A DNA stretch of 64,000 nt, taken from Chionis minor. Its lineage: Eukaryota; Chordata; Aves; Charadriiformes; Chionididae. Position 1 is the stretch's first letter, and the number at the start of each line of letters is the position of its first letter. A program made the position numbers and the translations under genes. A model generated the notes under the pieces. The model did not search any database. It was not told the origin of the DNA and saw only the letters and a list, made by a program, of their open reading frames with translations. This document shows positions 51,780-61,076 of this stretch, piece by piece. The stretch is taken from the NCBI GenBank assembly GCA_013398295.1, contig VZSF01003934.1:310001-374000 (forward strand). The letters run 5' to 3'.

Positions 51780-53270
51780 CATAGGACTAAACTCAGCTGC
51801 GACTTGTAAGATCAGGTCTAACTTTAGCTCTGACTCAAACTATTTGGAAAACTTTAAGTCCCTCTTTATCTTCCAGCTCCTGCCCTAAATGCAGTTTCCT
51901 GGACATCTAAGACATCACCATACTAATATTTAAACTGAGATCCATGTTCCTTGTTGATAACTCTAAGCAAGCAGTCCTTCTCCTCAACAAAATTAATACT
52001 ACTTCTCCAAGCATCTCTTATTATATCCCAGTAAATGAAGACCTGATCTTAGCTCATCTTTCCTAGAAAATTTATTATCTAACCCCAATCCTAGCTTTAA
52101 GTCTAACCTCACTGTTTGCTCTCAGCTAGTAACCTATAACAGTCAGAAAAACAATTGTTCATCAACACTGTCCTGCTGATAGTGACAGAAAACTTGTCTC
52201 ATCTGCTTTTTGAATACCTTTCTGAACAATTCCTTGTATACTCCAGGAATATACTCTATAACTGAACACAGCCTGCATCATCCCAGTAGATCCTACTGTA
52301 AATAGATCCTGCTGTGAATTTCATGTAGCCACCTCTCTCAGGCTCAGGCCTAACGTTAACGTACTTCCCTTGATGCGTTCAAACTCTAACCCTAGTTCTA
52401 CCTTGACCGTAATTCTAATACCAAGAAAAGACCCTTATCATCTCCAAAGATGAATATAATTGGCAAACCTTGGTGGTATGAGTGCTGCTGTGAACCCAGA
52501 GACCTATTCTAAACTCTAGCCTAACCTCCCTTAAGGAGTCAGAACCCAAAAATTAACTTGCATCCTAATCTTAAACCTATTCTCCATTCTCGTTATCTTG
52601 AAGAAAGCAGCCACTGTCAGCCTCACAAACATATGTCTGTATGTATCTGGTATCACTGATGATACCAGCTCTCAACTAATGCAATTTTTTTCCTTGTAAA
52701 ATAGGCCTGGCAAAAAACTTGGTGAGTTTCAGTCCTAACAGGAACCCTGACCAAAACACACACCTTGACAAAGTTCAAAACTAAATATACTCCAGTACCT
52801 GTTGGCATTTCCTGCCTTAGATCTATCCAAACAGATGCTTGGAGACCCGGTGTAACACTAGCTCTTTTCTCTTACAAGGGCCTAACCCTTTCCCTAACTC
52901 TGAACCCCAACTTATTATTAATACAAAGCACTATACTCGAGTGCCTGCTCCTCCAGATCTAACTTAAGCTCCACAACCCTGATCCTAATCACAGTAATGA
53001 TTCTGTTGCAAATCACAAGAGGGAGTGAAAGTAATTTGAAGACTCCATCTCCCAGTAGGAGCACAAAATCAAAAGATAACTGTTCTTTAACGTCAGTCTC
53101 AAACTTGAGCCTACCTATAACTCAGACCTGAAACAGGAGAGCCAACTTCATGTTCTTCATGTGCCACCATCAGAGAGTAAATTGTATCTGAAGCCTAGAA
53201 AGACTCTTCGTTCTTTTAATTCCAAACTATAACTTCAGTTGTAATCCTACACCTAGGAATTCAGATACTA
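51780..53270. repeat. Tract enriched for decayed CTAACC/CCCTAA-like motifs
   Basis: CTAACC occurs at 52079, 52103, 52386, 52521 and 52882, and CCCTAA at 52892. Many one-step variants lie between them (for example CTAACT, CTAACG, CCTAATC, CTAAACT). The + strand is A/C/T-rich and G-poor. No clean tandem array survives. This could be a very old telomere-like (CCCTAA) or related minisatellite in advanced decay, or composition bias alone. No coding frame is credible. Confidence 0.4.
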
Positions 53271-56200
53271 CTATATGATTTGAAAGACAAGTTTTTGTTG
53301 ATATACAAGTTTTAAAAAATGTCTGTAAAACCATCTGTTCAATCCATTTCCTAAAAACTAGCTTGTATCCATTTTGCCACTTCGATGAAAACTAATTCTG
53401 TCCCACAATAAAAATCCTAAAATCAGAACTGATAATTTGGCTGACAATAGATAAAGAGCTTCTGCTGCTTAATTAGTTCTGCAATGCTACTGACAGTAAT
53501 TACAGCTTTTTTTGTGTCAACAACTAAGCCAGCATCCCTCAAAAAAGACTCAGGGCCTTATTTGCCTTTTAGTTATGTCACTTCTGCATCACTGTAATTT
53601 CACTGGTAACAGTAGAATTACCCTTGATTTACACTAATGTAAGTGAAAGAAGAATCGGCTGAATAGACAGCAATAGCAAACACGGGCAGCTCTTGGGAGA
53701 TTGTTTTTGCAGTCACATTTTTGATTGTGAGCATATTTGAAAAATATGCATCTAAAGATACTAGCATGTGGAGGTGTAATGTATCAGTACAATAAAACAA
53801 ACACTGGGTCCCTATATAGCATTGAGAAGAATCCTGTATAAACTACAGCTGGCTTCAGAGAACTTGTTTTTCTAACAGTCAGCAACTAAATTCCAGAGAA
53901 ATACGCTTGGTCTTTATTGCAGGTATTGGAGATGAACAAACAAATATGTACAAGGGCCACCAATATATATTTATATGTTTCCCTCAGTTGATGATCCGTT
54001 CCAGTTCCTTTAAAATAAAATAAAATAAAATAAAACAAAAATAAAAATATACAGATGAACGAATTCTAGAAAACAGTCAGAGAACTGGAGGGAAATCAAC
54101 TACTTGAATATTTTAGCAGATACGTCAATTATAGAAAACCTACTTGGGCTAAATTTGACTCTGACTCATATTGCTGTAAATCCGAAGTCCACTGAATTCA
54201 ATGTAATTTACAATGGGTAAGTCAGTGAGGATGTTATACAGAAGTCTTACTGTTAAATAGTTCAGGTCTATGCTTAACAAGAATTGCAATGAGGTATGAT
54301 CTGTGGTTAATATAGCTATGCTGGCAACATTTTTTATTGTGGTTAACATTCTAAAGACAAAACTGTACTTTGCTGGTAGCTAGAATGAATTGCCAGTAAA
54401 GCAGTTCTAGTGGTTCATCCTAGGAATGCTGTGCGGGTACCACACGGGTGTGAATTTATCAGGGAGGGGAATAACAGATACCTCATGTCGCGGAGCTTTA
54501 TCTCTAAGCTGTCTGGGCAAACTTTGCAGATTTGCTTCAGACCTTCACCGTTAATATCGGTGCTAGAATTGCCCCCATCGCATCCTGGTATGTTCCTACT
54601 GCCAAAGCAGTTCTTGTATAGACTTGGCCCTGTGCTCAGCCAAGTACCATGTGAATTCCAACAGCTTGGGGGTAGGTTTGACAAATTCCACTCACTTAAA
54701 AAGGCTGTTAATGAATTTGGCTGAGATTTGATATGGCAGCAAAATAAGTCCAGTAGAGACTAAAATTTTGTGGGCAAAGCTAACAAAACGTTTTGAAGAA
54801 TTATAACAAATTATGTTATGGACTTATAATGCCTTAAATGATCTTTCCAACCTATTAATTTTCTTTCTGCTGTGATGTTGCTTATTACTATTTACATCCA
54901 TTTTGGTCCATTTCATCATTTTGCAATGTAATGCTATACTGTTTGAGTTTTAAGTACTGACGGAGCAAATTTATATTTTAAAAATTAATTTAAAATTAAT
55001 TTTATTAATTCATTAAAATAAGTTTTGAAATATTATAGGATCATTTCCATGCACATTAGATACAGTAAAACCTAGAAAACAAAATAAGAATCCAAACATG
55101 TACTTCACCCAGGTGTACCTCACTTCATCCCACCTATCATTAAGCACTTAACTGATATGACTAAATGAGGAGCCCATACTATTTTGTACCAGGCTTTGGG
55201 GACTTCAGTCACTAAGCTCCTGCATTTAGGTAAGATAAATCTTAACTCTGATAACAAAGGCTCCAAACACAAGCACATTAAAAGAGATAGAATGCAAAAT
55301 TAATGTCTTACCCCTATTTTCCCACTTCTTGAGCAGAACCGCATTGATTTTGCTGAGGCAGAAGTAGCATCTGAGTAAAACTCTGTACAGGTAGGAGGAT
55401 CTAATCAGTTTACATTCCAGAGCACTAGCTCTGGGAGTGAATGAAAAGAGGAACAGAAAAATTTATTTGAGAAGGTGTCCTGAGAATGATCTGGCTACTT
55501 GCACTGGTACATTTCAGAAAGGTGTTGTCTGTGAATTCTCATAAAAGCTAGTCTTAGGCTACACAGCATCCCATCAGTTGTTGTTGGGTTAACTGTTTTG
55601 CTGGAAAAATATGTTAGAAGTATTGCTATCACATATGCAACACCAGAGAACAGACGGTTCCAACATGATTAGAACTTTACATTTTGATAGTAACAGCCGA
55701 TCACTTCAGCCAAGAGAAACAGATCGGTGTGGTATGTTAAGCCCCACTGCAGAAATTTGTACTCCAGGATATCAATTTAATGCGGCTGGCCTGGAAATAA
55801 ACTGTCCTGACATTCACTGCTTCTCATATTCACCTTTCCCTCTTTCAATGAAGTCATGCCCGTCGGTGCCATTTACTGCCAATTGATAGACCAGAATTGG
55901 TATCATTGCACTTGGAGTGAGCTGAATATGCTGCAGCACCTCCAGTTATTGTGATCAAAGTATATTTTGACCTTCTGGTAAAAGTCCTTGACTAGAGGCA
56001 TTAAACACAGATGCACTGAGCTGCTGGCAATTCCTCAAGCCACTGGACCAGCCTGGGAAACTTAAAACTAAAAAAGCATTAAAAGCCCTTATTTGTTTCT
56101 ACAGACTACCACAGACATATTTTTCTTTCTCATTTCTCATCGTCATCTTAGCATGTTTCACAGAAAACATCTTGATAGTTTTGGTTTTCTCTAGTTTTCT

Positions 56201-58909
56201 TTTCTCTGAGAAACTTTTTTTTCTTGTGTTCTGTTTTCTCATCCTGTGTCACCTTGCAAGACTCCATTGGTTTGGGGATATCAGGATATTGCTGAGTGGG
56301 CTGCACCTACAAGAAAGAAGAAGGATCGTGATTTGTTTCCAACTCACATGTAACAAGACAGAGGACACAGGCAAAGTATTCCACCCTCTTTCTTCACAGA
56401 TTTTGCACATTTACTGGTGTCCTTTCTGCCCGCTCTTCCAAATGGAGTAGAGTATTGCTGTATCCTGCCCCTCAACCTGTCCAAAAATGTCAGTGTACTG
56501 TACAAAGGTCTCTCACCAGCATTTAGAGAAGGAAAATAAAGATTCTATCTGCACTCCAGACCTCCTGGGCAGTGTGAGATCATTGGTGTTGGCAAGGAGA
56601 CAGTTTAGCATAGATGACAAGCTATCTGTTTACTGCATATGGATTACACATGACCATACAAAAATCGAAGGCAGGCATTAAGCTTGATCGAGGGGAAAAA
56701 AGTACATTTTTGCAAAAAAGGGTTAGCAATTAGAACCATCTGCCACTGCGCCTGGGATCCAGTGTTGGCGAGGGAGGGGAGGAGGCTGTTCCTTGGACAG
56801 CTTTGTCAGAAGCCAGTACTAGCGAACCAAGGAGCAGTCTGTACCCAGTTAGCTCTGGCAATGGATCTTGCACATAAGCGTATATGCAGTGTTGGATAAA
56901 ATTGCATGTTTGAAACAACAGTGTAGTCAGCGGTGGCAACTGTGCACACTGTGCTCTGTGGACAATCGGTCTGTGTCAGGAATCTGCTTCCTTTTGCCTC
57001 AAATCCTACAATAATAAAAGGCAGGCAAGGCAATGCAAGGCCATCCTAGGTGCTAGCAAAGGTCTGCAGTGACTTACCTGAACATTATCTGTAACAATAA
57101 AGCATGAGATTCTTCGGGAGCTTCAGAGTATAAAAAGGACCGTAAGAATGTAAATAATCATAATAGCCCTTAGTGTAAATGAGAATGAATGTCCCCCTTT
57201 TTGAATAAGCATCCCTTAATTCTTGGGCTCTCTGCTCCTTTTCTTATTCTAATAACCACACATCTCATCTTGAACTCGTAGCTTTTCAAGAGATAGGTCT
57301 TATTTCCGTAATGCTACTACTTAGCATAAAAACTTAGTGGAAGCAATAACATTTTGTCACCTTCCCAACATTACCATTTTTCACTCAAGTCTGACTACTG
57401 GTTAACATGCCTCAGCCAAATGTTCTCTTCTAACTTGGCCACCGTGTCCTCCAAGGCATATACTTATGTATAACAAGACTGTAGATTTCAGCACTGAAAG
57501 GAAATGATTCTTGAGTCCAAGCACAATCAGTTTGTCTTTTGACTTCTGAGCTCTCAATGTCAGTACTTGACTCTGTGACAGGTGATCCTGTTCTCTCTTT
57601 TTTGTGTATTATTTCTCCATCTCTCCCTTTCTAATAGACAGGCATTATTAGGGAGACATAGTAAACCTTTTCTTATTTCGGATGTGCTAAATTAAACCAG
57701 CCAGAAGAAATTTGATACTGTTCCTTTTTGTCATTTTTTTTGGTCAGTAATGAGGCTCTTAAGGTTTATACTGAATTTCTTGCCCTTCAGAACAGAGAAA
57801 ATTAAATTAGATGTTTCCCGGTCAGTAAGACAGACAGTGAGATACCCTGTGGAGAGGATTTGAGAGCCTGCGGTACAGCAGAGCTTGAGCGGAGCTGGGA
57901 GTAGGAATTAAAGGAGGCAGCTGAGTCATGAGCCGCACAGCAAGCCACCTTCCTGATTCCCTCCCAGAGACACACTGAATCAGCATTAACCTGAAAAGCC
58001 TATTTTTCAGACTTTGCCTTTTTGGAACAAAGTTTTGAAAACTACAATTAAACCCCATGATACTATCTATAGTTTAGTCTTTAATGCAAATGAATTCAAC
58101 CACCTGGCACGTAAACCGTCTCTCAACCCCGTGATACTCAAAGTGGTTTACTCAGAAATGCCACACTTAAGTGATCACAGGCTTACAACGACACGCAAGC
58201 AGGCTTTAAAACCTTAATATGTTCACAAGTCCGAAGGGTATTATGAAATATCTCATGGAACTGAATACCACATACAAAATACTAGACCATGTAATGACTT
58301 CATACTCAATGCTTTTAGATGTGTAACACACTTTAGAAATAAATAGCAAACATATAAAATGATTACACAGCTGATACTATTTAAAAACAGTAGCATACTG
58401 AATCCTGCTAGGAAAACACCAGGGAAAAATATGGGCTACTTCAGCATTCTGAAATCAGCTGCATTTTTCTAAATATTTAATGGAGTTAGTTGCTACTAAA
58501 GAAGCATACATTACATGGTTTCACTGTATTGTGCAATGATATTAATACCCAAAATATCAGCACAATGCTTGGGGTTGAAATCTACTCTTAGTGTGAAAAT
58601 AAATACCTTATTGAGGCTACAAGAAGAGTGAAATCGTCACTTCTATACGGTAACAGGAATTAATGTCTTCTGTATAGGAGACCAGAAATTCAAAAAAATG
58701 CAGGAAGAACAAGACTGAAAGGCTTTCAGTAGAAAACAAAACCGAAACTATACTCACAATCTGGAAATGTCTTCATTTAAAAAACAAAACAAAACACAAC
58801 CAAACATTTAATACCCTGAATTTTACAATATTTGTCTCTATTTTTCTGATATTCCCATCACCATGATAATAGAGTCCTTCCATCTGCTAATGGATACCAG
58901 TTGACATCC
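53271..58909. other. Intergenic sequence, no gene recognised
   Basis: AT-rich DNA with one clear microsatellite, listed separately, and no recognisable coding exon or repeat family. Confidence 0.7.
54011..54035. repeat. (TAAAA)5 microsatellite
   Basis: Five perfect TAAAA units followed by an imperfect A-rich extension to about 54050. Confidence 0.95.
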
Positions 58910-59094
58910 AAACCAGATATTAGGAAGAATTTCCTAATTGGATAGTTAGCGAAACACTGGAGGCAACTAACTGAAAGGCTGTTGAATCTCCTCTATCAGA
59001 GCTTTTCATGAAGAGGCAACATTCTGCCTTTGTGCTTGGAGACGGCCTAAATGATCTATTGAAGTGCTTCCCAGCCTGCATTTCTGTGATTCTG
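58910..59094 (+). mobile_element. CR1 LINE 3' end, diverged (forward orientation)
   Basis: The order AGATATTAGGAAGAATTTCCT, a GTTAGCGAAACACTGGAGGC block, GTTGAATCTCC, a GAGCTTTTCATGAAGAGGC block, CTTCCCAGCCTGCATTTCTG and TGATTCT follows the end of CR1 ORF2 into its 3' UTR. It is more diverged than the copies at 33370 and 45119 and has lost its reading frame. Confidence 0.78.
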
Positions 59095-59380
59095 CCTTGG
59101 AATAGTGATTCATCCTGAACTTGCATTATTCGCTTAATGCAGAGGAAAAGTTCAAGTCAGTTGCCTTATGATAGCTTGAGCTGACAAACACTCTGGAGGA
59201 GTTTAACCTTCCAACAGCGTTTCACCTTTATTACGTGGTACATTTTCTGGTAGCAGAAGGGGCTGAACATACTATTACTGTTGAGATATAACAGCTATAA
59301 CTAGCAGAATTTTGAGACAGTTACACCCTGATAAATTGTGATTTAATGACGAGCCATGAAATCACACTCATATCACACTC

Positions 59381-59440
59381 ATAGAATCATAGAATCATAG
59401 AATGGTTTAGGTTGGAAGGGACCTTGCAGATCATCATACT
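59381..59440 (-). mobile_element. CR1 LINE 3' end (reverse orientation)
   Basis: Three ATAGAATC/ATAGAATG units are followed by GGTTTAGGTTGGAAGGGACC and TTGCAGATCATCAT. This is the antisense of the CR1 terminus. Only about 60 bases are recognisable before the match is lost. It lies tail-to-tail with the forward copy ending at 59094. Confidence 0.9.
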
Positions 59441-60486
59441 TGAACTGCTGATCTCCAAGGAAAACCCAAGTCTATAGATGCTAACAAACCTTAAAAATGT
59501 TTTCCAGATAGAGGCCCTTCCTTCCCTGCTTCTTATCCAGCCTTGTAATTTCTGATTTGCCATCCTGTAAATCATATTTTTCCATGCAAGTGGCGTCCTC
59601 AGGCCTATGGGAACCAGTCCACGTAAACCTCTGGACAGTAGAAGTGGTCACAAAGCACCTGCCCATTTTTCCTGTGAAATAATACTAAACCAACCCTTAG
59701 CACTGGTGCTTGGCTTTGGAGCCTTTGATAGTGGTTTCTAGGACAAAAATTGCGCCCCTTGACAATTTGACACTAAGGATCTGTTAGTGACATTTTAAAG
59801 AATTAAGAGTCCTGCTGCTTGGGAAATAAGGAAACAAAATTATGATCGAGACAATCTAATGTGGCCCGGTGTTGTCAGTTAGATGTGGTCATCAGTTTGA
59901 TTAAGTCCCTTGTGGAATGACACAGAGAGAACTGTGTGCCGGTGACGGTCGCCGGGTTATGGTGGAGCGTGTCAACACAGTAAATTACCTCTGCAGACTA
60001 TTGCCAAAGATCTTCCTGCCTTTCACAGAGTCCAGAGGTTCATTTTGGGTGTAAGGGAGAAGATGCCATTTGGCATAAGGTTGTAAGAGGAGACTCCTTT
60101 TCTGGGATTTGAAATTTAATTTTTAGTGATTCTTCTTTAACGTACGACTTTGGGTCTTTCATGCACGTGCTTTCTCAGGGCCTCTCCACAGGGCTCGTTC
60201 TGTGACAGTTAACAGCAGCGCTGCAAACGTTGAGCTGCGTAGATGAGCAGATTTAGAGAAATGAGTGCGACAGGGATGGGTGTTCCTGTTTGGAGCTTTG
60301 TTGATACAAGTCATCCTGGCAGTAACGGCACTTGCAGCCCTTACTGGTACGGAAATTTGTACCCGAGACCCAACAGACCAACTCCCACTTGGGCATCTTG
60401 CGCCACAGCAGGGAGTTGGGGCGGGTTGTGCCTCCACAAAGCGCAGGGACAAGAAAAGGGGACAATTTTTCCCACGAAGCCGGGTG
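59441..60486. other. Sequence upstream of the ARFGEF2 CpG island
   Basis: Mostly AT-rich with no recognised gene. A small isolated CpG cluster lies at about 59939-59971. Confidence 0.6.
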
Positions 60487-60558
60487 NNNNNNNNNNNNNN
60501 NNNNNNNNNNNNNNNNNNNNNNNNNNNNNNNNNNNNNNNNNNNNNNNNNNNNNNNNNN
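60487..60558. other. Assembly gap (72 N)
   Basis: Undetermined bases at the upstream edge of the ARFGEF2 CpG island. Frames crossing it are not meaningful. Confidence 0.99.
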
Positions 60559-60797
60559 GCACCTGCCGACGCCGGGCAGGCCCCACCGGCGGACCCCCGC
60601 CCCGGGCAGCGCACCCGGGGCCGTCACCGGCTGGAGCCGCGAGGCGGGAGGCTGCGCTGCGCGGCGGCGCCGTTAATGTCCCCTAACGACGGGCGACACG
60701 GCCGGGGCGGTGCCTCCTCAGGGCCACGCCCCCTGCCTCAAGCCCCGCCCACCGCCGGCGGGCGGTGGGAGGGGTCGGAGGTCACGGCGGGGAGNCC

Positions 60798-60808
60798 AAT
60801 ATGGCGGC
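60798..60808 (+). promoter_or_regulatory. YY1-type element with an upstream ATG
   Basis: AATATGGCGGC matches the YY1 core ATGGCGGC, with one base differing from the usual AAGATGGCGGC. A CCAAT word overlaps its 5' side. The embedded ATG (60801-60803) has A at -3 and G at +4, and opens a 12-codon frame ending at TGA 60837-60839. If transcription starts upstream, this is a small upstream frame; it also resembles the TISU initiator consensus with one mismatch. Confidence 0.65.
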
Positions 60809-60852
60809 GCCGTGGCGGCGGCGCGGTGGCGGCCGCTGAGGGAGCTGCGTCT

Positions 60853-60863
60853 CTTCCGGGTGA
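60853..60863 (+). promoter_or_regulatory. ETS-type (GABPA-like) element
   Basis: CTTCCGGGTGA contains the core CTTCCGG (CCGGAAG on the other strand), common just upstream of or at start sites in CpG-island promoters. Recognised by motif only. Confidence 0.6.
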
Positions 60864-60892
60864 TGGGGCCGCGGTGCGGCCGCAGGCTCTGA
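60863..60892 (+). promoter_or_regulatory. Short upstream open reading frame (9 codons)
   Basis: The ATG at 60863 has G at -3 and G at +4, a strong context, and reads MGPRCGRRL before TGA at 60890-60892. It is in the same frame as the main ARFGEF2 start 39 bases after its stop, and that TGA also proves the main frame is closed upstream. Whether it is translated depends on where transcription begins. Confidence 0.5.
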
Positions 60893-60931
60893 GCGCCGGC
60901 CCCGGCCGCCCCCTCCCCTCCCCGCCCCGCC

Positions 60932-61070
60932 ATGCAGCCCCCGGCGCGCGAGCAGGACGCCCGCACCAAGAGCATGTTTGTGTCGCGGGCCCTGGAGAAG
61001 ATCCTGGCGGAGAAGGAGGCGAAGCGGCCCCCGCACGGACAGCTGCGGAGAGCCTGCCAGGTGGCGCTGG
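60932..61070 (+). CDS. ARFGEF2: ARFGEF2 (BIG2) exon 1, N-terminal 46 codons plus one base
   Basis: The exon encodes the start of BIG2, a large (about 1,780 residues in human) Sec7-domain guanine nucleotide exchange factor that activates ARF1 and ARF3 at the trans-Golgi and recycling endosomes. The signature [19 protein letters not shown], followed by [13 protein letters not shown], is diagnostic. The S, V and S of KSMFVSRA and the RRACQVAL ending match BIG2, whereas BIG1 has KNMFLTRA and RKACEVAL there. This is the beginning of the DCB dimerisation domain; a PKA-anchoring segment has been reported near this end in human BIG2. The ATG has G at -3, and an in-frame TGA lies at 60890-60892. The exon ends G|GTGAGT in phase 1, fitting the next residue (Asp in human). 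The bird N terminus ([11 protein letters not shown]) is about six residues longer than human MQESQ. The rest of the gene lies to the right of the window. Confidence 0.94.
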
Positions 61071-61076
61071 GTGAGT
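61071..61076 (+). other. ARFGEF2: ARFGEF2 intron 1 splice donor
   Basis: GTGAGT directly after a G-ending exon, close to the vertebrate consensus. It falls exactly where the match to the BIG2 N terminus ends; translation beyond it is unrelated GC-rich sequence. Confidence 0.92.
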
